A DNA stretch of 45,333 nt from an uncultured Aquimonas sp. (GTDB lineage Bacteria > Pseudomonadota > Gammaproteobacteria > Xanthomonadales > Xanthomonadaceae): contig CAMLOR010000003.1 of NCBI GenBank assembly GCA_946481615.1, forward strand, positions 1 through 45,333, given 5' to 3'. Both the position numbers and the translations under genes were made by a program. The notes beneath the pieces were generated by a model. The model was given only the letters and a program-made list of their open reading frames with translations, was not told the DNA's origin and did not search any database. The number at the start of each line of letters is the position of its first letter. Positions within the stretch are counted from its first letter, which is position 1. This document shows, in pieces, positions 9,383 through 18,071 of this stretch.

Positions 9383-10033
9383 ATGCGCCTCGCCCCTGTT
9401 CTTCTCCTCGCCTGCCTCGCCACGCGCGCCGACGCCGCGTGTCCGTCTTTCGCGGACGGCTTCGAGGCCGTGCCGGCCGTGCGTCCGCCGATCACGGTCG
9501 ACACGTCCGGCGGCTATCGCATCGTCGTCGACGGACACACGATCACCGTCACCGACCCGGCGCGCCGCAACAGCGTGCAGCACTGGGGCGAGGGCGCGCA
9601 TGAAAATCTCAATGGCAAGCACATCAAGGATTGGGGCGGCGCCGCCGGCTGGGACGGCGCGCGACGCACGCTGGAACTCGGCGACGGCACCAAGGTGACG
9701 ATGCAGGTGGTCGCGCCGGGCGACGTGACGATGACCACCGCGATCTACGATGGCGTTCATCACGTGCTGATCGACAACTGCCGCACCGCCGTCGCACTGC
9801 GCACCTCGGATGCCGCCCAGACCGCGCAGCGCGACGCCGCGGAGCACGACGGCGAGATCGCGCGCTTCCTCACGCATCCATCGACCGAAGCGGCCACCTA
9901 CGAGAACCTCGGCAACGAGGACGCGTCCTTCCAGTTCGCCCCCGGCCCGCAACCGCTGGGAGCGACCGGCGGCGAAGCCAATCCCAACCAGGTCAACGAT
10001 TTCTTCGACGACCCGCGCCTGGGCCACACCTGA
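9383..10033 (+). CDS. Secreted protein of unknown function with N-terminal DGFE motif
   Basis: The 216-residue protein has a clear signal peptide (1-19, ending ADA), and the mature chain begins with CPSFADGFE. The body (about 35-150) is beta-rich, with phrases such as HTITVTDP, HENLNGKHIKDWGG and LELGDGTKVTM. This resembles secreted domains of the DUF1521 kind (the calcium-triggered self-cleaving domain of NopE1 belongs there), but I am not certain of that match. The C-terminal 60 residues look disordered and end with DDPRLGHT. The ATG at 9383 is the only start that gives a signal peptide. It lies between the kinase gene and a serine hydrolase gene whose start is 14 bases downstream, so the two secreted proteins are probably co-transcribed. 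Confidence 0.7.
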   Translation: MRLAPVLLLACLATRADAACPSFADGFEAVPAVRPPITVDTSGGYRIVVDGHTITVTDPARRNSVQHWGEGAHENLNGKHIKDWGGAAGWDGARRTLELGDGTKVTMQVVAPGDVTMTTAIYDGVHHVLIDNCRTAVALRTSDAAQTAQRDAAEHDGEIARFLTHPSTEAATYENLGNEDASFQFAPGPQPLGATGGEANPNQVNDFFDDPRLGHT

Positions 10034-10047
10034 TCCGGAGCCATGAC

Positions 10048-11487
10048 ATGAAACGCGCGCTGTCTTCGCTGCTGTTGTTCGCCCTCGTGCCGGCCCAGGC
10101 GCAAGTGTTCCGCGACGGTTTCGAAACCCCCGGGATCGCGCCACTGTTCCCGGCGGTCGATGGCCGCTACCAACTGCCGCCTAGCGCCGTGGCCACGCAG
10201 CTGACGTGGTTTCTCTCGAAGCTCGAAAGCGGCGTCGTGACCACCGAGGCGGAGGTCGCCGCCCACTTCACACCGGCCTGGCTGGCGACCACGAACGCCG
10301 CCGCCACCGTGGCCTTCATCCACGCGGTGCGCGACGACTACCCCGACGCCTACCTCGCCGATCTGATCGCCGCCACGCCCACGCGTCTGACCGCGACGCT
10401 GCGCAGCCCACACAACGCCAACATCGGCTATCTGAATTTCGGTGCGCGCTTCGCGGACACGCAGCGCATCAACCGCGCGGGCGTGTCGAACTTCAATCAC
10501 AACACCGTCGTGTCCGCGGCCGATCAGGGGCTGACGCTGGCGCAGGCCGCCGACCGGTTCGCCGCCGTCGCCAGCCAGACCGGCCTGTTGGTCGGGCGCA
10601 TCGACTCCAGCGGAGCGTGCCTCGACATCGAGGCACGCGACGCCGACGTGCCGCGCGCCACGGCCTCGATCTTCAAGACCTGGGTGCTGGGCGGCGCGGC
10701 GAGCGCCGTGCGTGACGGGGTGCTCGCGCCCGACGCCGCCATCGCCCTCACCGCGAACGATCGCGCCCCACCGACCACCGAAGGCATCGCCCTGGAAGCG
10801 AACGGCACGACGGTAAGCCTCACCGACATGGCGCGCCTGATGATCGGCAACAGCGACAACACCGCCACCGATCACCTGCACGAACGACTCGGCCGGGCCG
10901 CGATCGACGCCTGGGTCGAGGCCTCGGGCGGCGCGAATCCGGACCTGTTGCGGCCCCTGCTCAAAATCAACGAGCAATTCCATGTGTTCCGAACGTTCAC
11001 GCGTAGCCAGGCCGATGCCTATGTCGGCGGCAGCGAGGCGTATCAGTACGGCGCGCTGCCGCAGCTCGAAGGCTTCGGTACGGCCTTGGGCGGATACTTC
11101 CACGTCGATCTGCTGGTCGAGGGCACCTGGCGCGCATCGCCGCGCGACATCTGCCGGAACTTCGCCGCGCTGCGGCGCTTCGAAGGCCCGGCCTTGCAAC
11201 TGGTGGACGCGGCGCTGGGCGCCGCCGCGGCGCAACCCAACGTGCGCGGCCGCTGGGACCGCGTCTGGTACAAGGGCGGCAGCCTGGCGCGCGCCGCCAA
11301 CCAGTTCGATGTCTACACGCATGCCTGGCTGCTCGAACGCGAGGGCGAGGACCCGCTCGTGCTTGTCGCGCTCGCCAATTCTCCGAGCGGGGCGATCAGC
11401 GGCGTCAATCATCCGGCCGTCAACGACGATGTCTTCGACATCCAATCGCTGACCGGGAGAATGCTGGCCTTGATGGCCGATTTGTAG
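10048..11487 (+). CDS. Secreted class A beta-lactamase-like serine hydrolase with DGFE motif
   Basis: The 479-residue exported protein has a signal peptide (1-18, ending AQA), and the mature end starts QVFRDGFETP. The C-terminal half (about 170-475) has the three catalytic motifs of the class A beta-lactamase/DD-peptidase fold: S207-I-F-K210 (SxxK), S269-D-N271 (SDN) and K409-G-G (KTG-type). The N-terminal part (about 40-150) resembles the small helical domain preceding such hydrolases. Start ATG 10048 has an SD-like CCGGAG eight bases upstream; another ATG at 10043 is out of frame. It may be a true beta-lactamase or, more likely given the N-terminal domain, a peptidoglycan or ester hydrolase. 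It is the last gene of the run that begins with the kinase at 6994. Confidence 0.82.
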   Translation: MKRALSSLLLFALVPAQAQVFRDGFETPGIAPLFPAVDGRYQLPPSAVATQLTWFLSKLESGVVTTEAEVAAHFTPAWLATTNAAATVAFIHAVRDDYPDAYLADLIAATPTRLTATLRSPHNANIGYLNFGARFADTQRINRAGVSNFNHNTVVSAADQGLTLAQAADRFAAVASQTGLLVGRIDSSGACLDIEARDADVPRATASIFKTWVLGGAASAVRDGVLAPDAAIALTANDRAPPTTEGIALEANGTTVSLTDMARLMIGNSDNTATDHLHERLGRAAIDAWVEASGGANPDLLRPLLKINEQFHVFRTFTRSQADAYVGGSEAYQYGALPQLEGFGTALGGYFHVDLLVEGTWRASPRDICRNFAALRRFEGPALQLVDAALGAAAAQPNVRGRWDRVWYKGGSLARAANQFDVYTHAWLLEREGEDPLVLVALANSPSGAISGVNHPAVNDDVFDIQSLTGRMLALMADL

Positions 11488-11734
11488 AGGCAAGGTGTGC
11501 CCGACGCAGGCGGAAGCGAAAGCCACGCGTCGTGCTATCGGTCGGCAGGACGAAGGTGCACGGTTCTTCCGGATCGGATAGCGCCAGCTCGCAGCACCGC
11601 GTCCTGAGAGCAAGCCAACGAGAAGGGCGCCCGCATGGGATCTTCGAGTAAGTCGTTCGCGTGATGCATCGTCGCGAGCAGTTCTTCCGATATGCTCGCC
11701 ATCCATCAGTGCGGCGGCAAGGATTGCAGACCAG
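11488..11734. other. Intergenic region upstream of the SWIM-MoxR operon
   Basis: These 247 bases hold the promoter of the operon starting at 11735, but I cannot point to clear -35/-10 boxes. On the minus strand a 55-codon open frame (11535-11702, starting ATGGCGAGC) reads like a plausible acidic peptide and would be divergent from the SWIM gene. There is no SD or family support, so I do not call it a gene. Confidence 0.4.
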
Positions 11735-13084
11735 ATGGGGGCAGCGCTTACGCGGGAACAGGTTCTGGCCCTTGCGCCGGATGGCGCGTCCGCGAAGGCC
11801 GCCACCGGCCTGACCTCCGACGGCAAGTGGGTGACGCTCGGTGCCGACACCGAAGCGGTGTGGGGCGAATGCCAGGGCAGCGGCTCCAAGCCCTATCAGG
11901 CGCAGGTCGATCTGGCGGCGCTGGTCAGCCGGTGCTCGTGTCCGAGCCGGAAGTTTCCCTGCAAGCATGGGTTGGCGTTGCTGCTGCTGTTTGCGCAGAA
12001 GAATCCTCGCTTCGCGGGCGCGGCGCGGCCGGCGTGGGTGGACGAGTGGCTGGCATCGCGGCGGGAGCGGAACGAGAAGAAAGAGAAGGCCGCGGTCGCG
12101 GTGGCCGAGAAGACGGCCGCCGATCCCGAGGCCGCCGCCGCCGCGGCGGCGAAGCGCGAGGCAGGGCGCTGGAAGCGGATCGAGGGTGGCACGACGGAGC
12201 TGGAGCGCTGGATGGCAGACCAGCTGCGGCGCGGGTTGGTCAAGTTCGGAGCCGGGCAGCGCAAGGACTGGGAATCGATGGCGGCGCGCATGGTCGATGC
12301 GCAGGCACCGGGGCTCGCGCCGCGTGTGCTGGAGGCATCGGCGCTGATGGGCGCCGGCGGCACGCGCTACGGCGAGGTGGTCGAATGTTTCGGGTTGCTG
12401 CAACTCGTCTGCGAGGGCGTGCGGCGGCGCGAGCGCCTGTCGCCGGCGCGGCTGGCCGATCTGCGCGCGGCGCTGGGATGGCCCGCGGAGAAGGACGACG
12501 TGCTGGCCTGCGGCGAGGCGGTCACCGATGAGTGGTGCGTGCTGGGGCAACTCGTCACCGAGCCCGAGGTCAAGCTGACCGAGCGGCGGGTCTGGTTGCG
12601 CGGCATGGCGAGCCGGCGCGATGCGCTGCTGCAGGAGTTCTCGTACGCGGGCAAGCCATGGGAACGCGCCTGGCGCACCGGCACGCAGCAGCGCGCCCAG
12701 CTGCGCTTCCACGCCGGCAGCGTGCCGCTGCGCGCGATCGCGTGCGAGGTCGGCAGCCATGCGCCTGCGACGACGACGCTGGCCGATGCGGCGGACGTCG
12801 CGTTCGACACTGCTTCGCTGGCTTTCGCGAACAATCCCTGGTTGCCGGTGGTGCCGCTGGTGCTGGACGTGGCCACGCCGTTCCGCAACGATGCCGGTTG
12901 GCAGCTGCACACTGCGGCCGGCACCGTGCCGTTGCGGATCGATGCCGCGGATGGCTGGGCGCTGCTCGCCTTCAGCGGCGGGCACGCGCTCGGTGCGATG
13001 GGCGAGTGGGACGGCAGCGGGCTGCGTCTGCTCCACGCCTGGGATCGCAGCGGTGCGCACTGGACGCCGGAGGCTGCGGCATGA
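11735..13084 (+). CDS. SWIM zinc-finger protein, first gene of a MoxR/VWA operon
   Basis: The 449-residue cytoplasmic protein has a SWIM-type zinc finger near its N terminus: C67, C69, C76 and H78 (CxC-x6-CxH), inside SRCSCPSRKFPCKHGLALLL. SWIM fingers bind nucleic acid or protein. A charged Lys/Glu/Ala-rich linker follows (about 110-150), then a long helical-to-mixed C-terminal domain with no motif I recognise. It is the first of five same-strand genes; its stop overlaps the next start (ATGA at 13081-13084), so translation is probably coupled. SWIM proteins in this context are found with DUF5691, MoxR, DUF5682 and VWA proteins. It may be the targeting subunit of that set (inference). Confidence 0.85.
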   Translation: MGAALTREQVLALAPDGASAKAATGLTSDGKWVTLGADTEAVWGECQGSGSKPYQAQVDLAALVSRCSCPSRKFPCKHGLALLLLFAQKNPRFAGAARPAWVDEWLASRRERNEKKEKAAVAVAEKTAADPEAAAAAAAKREAGRWKRIEGGTTELERWMADQLRRGLVKFGAGQRKDWESMAARMVDAQAPGLAPRVLEASALMGAGGTRYGEVVECFGLLQLVCEGVRRRERLSPARLADLRAALGWPAEKDDVLACGEAVTDEWCVLGQLVTEPEVKLTERRVWLRGMASRRDALLQEFSYAGKPWERAWRTGTQQRAQLRFHAGSVPLRAIACEVGSHAPATTTLADAADVAFDTASLAFANNPWLPVVPLVLDVATPFRNDAGWQLHTAAGTVPLRIDAADGWALLAFSGGHALGAMGEWDGSGLRLLHAWDRSGAHWTPEAAA

Positions 13085-14604
13085 CGCCCTGGCTCAAGCC
13101 GGCGCTGATCGGCGTCGACAAGGCGGTGGCGTTCGCGACCGAAGGCGACGTGGGCGAGCTGCTCGCGCGCGTCGCCGCGGGTGAGGACGCGGCGCTCGGC
13201 TACGTGCGCGGCGCCGCGGTGCTGGCGGCTTGCGCGCGCGCGGCGAACACGCTGGCGAGCGCGGACGTCGCGCTGCCCGCGCCGGCGGCGGCGGATCCGG
13301 ATGCGCTGCCAGCGACGCATCCCTGGGCCAGTGCGATCGACGCGGTGTTCGTGACGGCGACGCAGCCGCCGCCGTACGCGCTGCGCCTCGCCTGCGAGAC
13401 CGGTCTGCGTCTGGCGGAGGCAGGCAAGACGTTGCCGGCCTCCGTGTTGCCTTCCGCGTTGATCGCCGGACAACGGCAGCAGGCGCTGCGCGCTGCGCTG
13501 CTGCCGGTGCTCGGACATCGCGGGCGCTGGCTCGCGGCGCAGAATCCGGACTGGAAATACGCCGCGGACACCGGAGCGCGAGCGCCGGAGCCGGCCACGG
13601 TGTGGGAGCACGGCACCTTCGTCGATCGCCTCGCCTGGTTCCGTTCGTTGCGCGGTAAGGATCCTGCCGCTGCGCGCAGCCTGCTGCAGGGCAGCCTCGG
13701 CGAGCTGGCCGCGAAGGAGCGACTGGAGTTCCTGCAGGCGATGGGTCCTAGCCTGCAGCCCGAAGACGCGTCTCTCCTCGAGCCGCTGCTGGCGAAGGAC
13801 CGCAGCCGCGACGTGCGCTACGAAGCCGCGCGCCTGCTGGCGTTGCTGCCCGACACCGCGCACGCCCAGCGATTGCGCGGCTGGATCGCGCCGCTGGTGA
13901 CGCCAAGGCGCGGCCTGCTCGGGAAAGGCTGGAGCCTCGAAGCGCCGGAAGCCGCCGATCCGGGCTGGGCCGCGGCGCAGGTCGATCCGGTGCGGCCGCA
14001 GCACGAGCAACTCGGCGAGCGCGCCTGGTGGTTGTATCAGCTGGCGCGCCAGGTGCCGCTGTCGTGGTGGACCGCGCACACCGGCATGGACCCGGCGGAT
14101 CTCGTCGCCTGGGCCGGCAAGAGCGACTGGAAGGCCGCGCTCTACCGCGCATGGCGAGAGCGTGTGAGCCGCGCCGAACCGCAGTGGGTCGAGGCGCTGC
14201 TGTCGGCGCGCTCGCGCGACGCGCACGCCGCCGCCAACGAATTGCTCGCGCTGCTGCCGGTGGCGCAGCGCGAGCGGCACTGGGCCGACGACATCGACGC
14301 ATTGTGGAAGGCCGGCGATGCGCACGAGGTGATCGCCGCGTGCGCGCCGGGCGAGACGCTCTCGCGCAACTTTTCCGACGCGTTGCTACCCACGCTGTAC
14401 GCCTGCTTCGACGATGATCGCCTGCGCCACGACTACGGCCTGCGCAACTGCCTGCTGGAGCTGGCGGCGCTCGTGGACGCCGGCGCGATCGGCACGCCGC
14501 GACCGGTGGCGCGCCGCGCCGACGAGACGCCGGCGATGGCCGAATGCGCCCAGGCCTTCGAACGCATTTTGCAGGTGCGGACCACGCTGCGGGCCCGCCC
14601 TTGA
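13081..14604 (+). CDS. DUF5691-like helical repeat protein
   Basis: The 507-residue cytoplasmic protein is almost entirely alpha-helical and Ala/Leu-rich, with HEAT-like helical pairs; for example the section around residues 200-260 contains LLEPLLAKDRSRDVRYEAARLLALLP. It matches the style of the DUF5691 family that is encoded next to SWIM and MoxR genes; the biochemical role is unknown and a scaffold or substrate adaptor is likely. The start is fixed by the ATGA overlap with the SWIM gene. The open frame continues upstream in a different frame from the SWIM gene, but that part is a shadow. The next gene (MoxR) starts 28 bases after its stop. Confidence 0.75.
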   Translation: MTPWLKPALIGVDKAVAFATEGDVGELLARVAAGEDAALGYVRGAAVLAACARAANTLASADVALPAPAAADPDALPATHPWASAIDAVFVTATQPPPYALRLACETGLRLAEAGKTLPASVLPSALIAGQRQQALRAALLPVLGHRGRWLAAQNPDWKYAADTGARAPEPATVWEHGTFVDRLAWFRSLRGKDPAAARSLLQGSLGELAAKERLEFLQAMGPSLQPEDASLLEPLLAKDRSRDVRYEAARLLALLPDTAHAQRLRGWIAPLVTPRRGLLGKGWSLEAPEAADPGWAAAQVDPVRPQHEQLGERAWWLYQLARQVPLSWWTAHTGMDPADLVAWAGKSDWKAALYRAWRERVSRAEPQWVEALLSARSRDAHAAANELLALLPVAQRERHWADDIDALWKAGDAHEVIAACAPGETLSRNFSDALLPTLYACFDDDRLRHDYGLRNCLLELAALVDAGAIGTPRPVARRADETPAMAECAQAFERILQVRTTLRARP

Positions 14605-14632
14605 ACGACATCGAATCCCCATCGGAGCTGTC

Positions 14633-15715
14633 ATGAGCACTGCCGTCCTGCGTCAACACGCCGAACACCAATTCGCCGAGGAGCTGGCCGAACTGAAGAA
14701 GGTCGACGACCGCGCGCGTCCCGCCAACTGGGAGCTGTCGCCGTGGGCCGTCGTCACCTACCTCGTGGGTGGCAAGCTCGACAACGGCTTCGAAGTGACG
14801 CCCAAATACATCGGCGCGCGGCGCCTGATGGAAGTGGCCGTCGCCACCGTGGCGACCGATCGCGCGCTGCTGCTGTTCGGCGTGCCGGGCACCGCGAAAT
14901 CCTGGGTCTCCGAGCACATGACCGCGGCGATCAGCGGCGACTCCACCCTGCTGGTGCAGGGCACGGCGGGCACCAGCGAGGAGCAGATCCGCTACGGATG
15001 GAACTACGCCCAGCTGCTCGCCAACGGCCCGAGCGAGCAGGCACTGGTTCCCAGCCCGCTGATGCAGGCGATGCGGCGCGGCAGGATCGCACGCATCGAG
15101 GAGCTGACCCGCATCCCGGCCGATGTGCAGGACTCGCTCATCACGGTGCTGTCGGAGAAGACGCTGCCGATCCCCGAGCTCGGCTCGGAGGTGCAGGCGG
15201 TGCGCGGCTTCAGCGTGATCGCGACCGCGAACAACCGCGACAAGGGCGTCAACGAGCTGTCGAGCGCGCTCAAGCGCCGCTTCAACACGGTGATCCTGCC
15301 GGTGCCTGCGAGCGAGGACGAGGAGATCGCCATCGTGATGAAGCGCGTGCAGGAGTTGGGTCGCGCGCTGCAGCTGCCGGCGGAGCCGCCGGCGCTGAAG
15401 GAAGTGGCGCGCATCGTGCGCATCTTCCGCGAGTTGCGCAACGGTGCGACCGAGGACGGCAAATCCAGGCTCAAGTCGCCCACCGCGACGCTCTCGACCG
15501 CCGAGGCGATCTCCGTGATCAACAACGGCATGGCGCTGGCCGGCCACTTCGGCGACGGCGTGATGCGTGCGGCCGACGTGGCCTCCGGCATGATCGGCGC
15601 GATCGTGAAAGACCCGGTGCAGGATCAGGTGGTGTGGACCGAATACCTGGACACCGTGGTGAAGGAACGCAGCGACTGGAAGGATCTGTATCGCGCCTTC
15701 CGCGAGCAGGTGTAA
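14633..15715 (+). CDS. MoxR-type AAA+ ATPase
   Basis: This is a 360-residue AAA+ ATPase. Walker A is GVPGTAKS (about 83-90). The Walker B position reads IARIEELTRIP, with Glu-Glu where most AAA+ proteins have Asp-Glu. Sensor 1 is VIATANNRD and the arginine-finger region is SSALKRRFN. A C-terminal lid domain follows. MoxR ATPases work with VWA-domain partners as chaperone-like remodelling machines, and a VWA gene is present in the same operon. Start ATG 14633 has an SD (GGAG at 14624-14627). The gene lies between the DUF5691-like and DUF5682 genes, nine bases before the latter. It is probably the motor of the five-protein set. Confidence 0.9.
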   Translation: MSTAVLRQHAEHQFAEELAELKKVDDRARPANWELSPWAVVTYLVGGKLDNGFEVTPKYIGARRLMEVAVATVATDRALLLFGVPGTAKSWVSEHMTAAISGDSTLLVQGTAGTSEEQIRYGWNYAQLLANGPSEQALVPSPLMQAMRRGRIARIEELTRIPADVQDSLITVLSEKTLPIPELGSEVQAVRGFSVIATANNRDKGVNELSSALKRRFNTVILPVPASEDEEIAIVMKRVQELGRALQLPAEPPALKEVARIVRIFRELRNGATEDGKSRLKSPTATLSTAEAISVINNGMALAGHFGDGVMRAADVASGMIGAIVKDPVQDQVVWTEYLDTVVKERSDWKDLYRAFREQV

Positions 15716-15724
15716 GCCGCGGCG

Positions 15725-18021
15725 ATGGGCGACGGCATCTCGTTCTTCGGCATCCGCCACCACGGCCCGGGCTGTGCGCGCAGCCTGCGTGCCGCGCTGG
15801 AGGCGTTGCGTCCCGACTGCGTGCTGATCGAAGGACCGGCCGGCGCCGAGCCGCTGCTTGCGCACCTGCTCGACGTCGAGCTAACGCCTCCGGTTGCGCT
15901 GCTCTCGCACGCGGTCGACGACCCGCAGCTCGCCGTGTTTCATCCCTACGCGGTCTTTTCGCCCGAATGGCAGGCGCTGCAGTGGGCGACGCAGGCCCGG
16001 GTGCCGATCAGGTTCATCGACGTACCGGTTGCGGTGAGCCTCGCGTGGCAGCAAGCCGAGCGCAGCGGATCGCCTCGCGAAACCGGGACGGGCGACGATG
16101 CCGCCGACACCGCAACGCCTCCCGCCGACGACAACGGATTCACGCAAGACGACACTCCCCACGACCCTCTCGACTGGCTCGCCTGCGCCGCCGGCTACGG
16201 CGACGGCGAAACCTGGTGGAACCAGATGATCGAGGAGCGCGGCGAAGGCGAAGGCCTGTTCGACGCGATCGCGCAGGCCATGACCGAGCTGCGCGACCAC
16301 GCCCCGCGCCGCGTACGCCGCGACCAGGCACACGAGGACATCCGCGAGGCGCACATGCGCAGCGGTGTGCGTGAAGCGCGCAAGCAAGGCTACGCGCGCA
16401 TCGCCGTGGTGTGCGGCGCCTGGCACGTGCCGGCACTGGCGGATCCCGGCAGCGCCGCCGCCGATGCGCGCCTGCTCAAGGGAGTGGGCAAGCTCAAGAC
16501 TCAGTCCACCTGGGTGCCCTGGACCTACAAGCACCTGAGTATGCGCAGCGGCTACGGTGCCGGCGTCGCCGCGCCGGGTTGGTACGACTATCTATGGCGC
16601 AGCGGCGGCGACGCGCCGCGCCGCGCGGTCGGCTGGTACGCGCGCGTCGCGCGCCTGCTGCGCGAGCACGAGTTGGATTGTTCCTCCGCGCACCTGATCG
16701 AGGCCGCGCGCCTGGCCGACACGCTGGCGGCACTGCGCGAGCGTCCGGCGCCGGGTCTGGACGAAATCAACGAAGCCACCCGCAGCGTCATCTGCAACGG
16801 CGACGACACGCCGATGCGCCTGATCGCCGATGCGCTGCTGGTGGGCGAGGTGATGGGCACCGTTCCGCCCGGCGTGCCGACGGTGCCGCTGCAACGCGAC
16901 CTCGAAGCCGAGCAGAAGCGGTTGCGCCTGAAGGCCGAAGCACTCGCCAGGCCGCTCGACCTCGACCTGCGCAACGAGACCGACCTCAACGCAGTCACTT
17001 GCTTCATCGCCTGCTGCTGCTCGGCATCGGCTGGGGCACGATCGCGCAGGTCGGACGCTCGGCCCGCGGCACCTTCCACGAGGTCTGGACGCTGGCCTGG
17101 CAGCCGCAATTCCTGATCGACCTGATCGTCGCCAGCCGCTACGGGCAGACCGTCGAGGCGGCCGCGAGCGAGCGCGCGATCGAGCAGGCGCGCGCGGCGG
17201 AGAAGTTGCCGGAACTCGCCGCGCTGGTGGATCGCGTGCTGCTGGCGAACCTGCCGGCGGCGGTGTCCGCCGTGGCGGCCGAGCTGGAGGCGCGTGCGGC
17301 GACGTCGTCGGATCCGCTCGGCCTGCTCGCCGCGCTGCCCGCGCTCGCCAATGTCTACCGCTACGGCAACGTGCGGCGCACCGACAGCGAGCAGGTCGCG
17401 CATCTTTTCGACGGCATGCTGCTGCGCGCCTGCATCGGGCTCCCGCTGGCGCTCTGCGATCTGGACGGCGAGCCGGCCGAGCAGGCACGCGACGTGCTGC
17501 TGGGCGCGGACCGCGCGCTCGGCCTGCGCCAGGGCGAGGAGCAGACCGCGGCCTGGCGCCGCGCGCTGCGCATCGTCGCGCTGGCCGAAAGCAGCGCTCC
17601 GTTGCTGCGCGGTGTCTGCACACGGTTGCTGCTGGATGCTTCGGCGATGCCGGGCGACGAAGTGCAGACGCAGCTGCAGCGCAACCTCTCGCAGGGCGCC
17701 GAGCCGCTGCCCGCAGCGCAATGGCTGGATGGCTTCCTCAACCGCAACGCGACCGTGCTGCTGCACGAGGACGCGGTGTGGGCACTGATCGATGGCTGGC
17801 TGAGCGGGCTCACCGATGAACACTTCGTGCGCATCGTGCCGCTGGTACGGCGGACGTTCGCGCAGTTCGAGGCGGCGGACCGGCGGGATCTCGGGGAGCG
17901 CGTGAAGCGGCCGCAGGCAGCCGCACCGGTCGCGAGCGTGAAGCCGGCATGGGACGAGGCGCGGGCGCAGCGGGCGTTGCCGATGCTGCGGGAACTGTTC
18001 GGGGTGGACGATGCGTCCTGA
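15725..18021 (+). pseudogene. DUF5682-family protein, interrupted by a one-base frameshift
   Basis: Two frames together encode one protein. The first (from ATG 15725) begins GDGISFFGIRHHGPGCARSL, the hallmark of DUF5682, and runs with sensible sequence to about residue 422 (ETDLN). Then it turns into Ser/Arg-rich nonsense and stops at 17116. The second frame resumes exactly there with SHLLHRLLLLGIGWG and continues to a stop at 18021. Adding one C after base 16990 (AAC-GCAGTC becoming AAC-CGC-AGT-C) gives NRSHLLHRL and a single 765-residue frame. The break is therefore a one-base deletion, either a real mutation or a sequencing/assembly error in a C/G-rich spot. Everything else is intact, and the neighbouring genes are undamaged, so an error is quite possible. 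DUF5682 has no known activity; in the SWIM/MoxR/VWA operon it is the largest subunit. Confidence 0.88.
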
Positions 18022-18071
18022 TGCGCACGGAAGAGCGGGCGGGCAGGGGCCGGCTCCCGCGGGGAGCGATC

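Noticed and set aside
11535..11702. A 55-codon minus-strand frame upstream of the SWIM gene
   Set aside because: Its composition is plausible, but it has no SD, no family match and would overlap the operon promoter.
14743..16374. A 543-codon plus-strand frame overlapping MoxR and DUF5682 genes
   Set aside because: The translation is Arg/Gly-rich and lacks motifs; the overlapping frame encodes a clear AAA+ ATPase.
15725..18021. Programmed frameshifting as the reason for the split DUF5682 gene
   Set aside because: No slippery heptamer or following hairpin is visible at the junction; loss of a single C explains it more simply.
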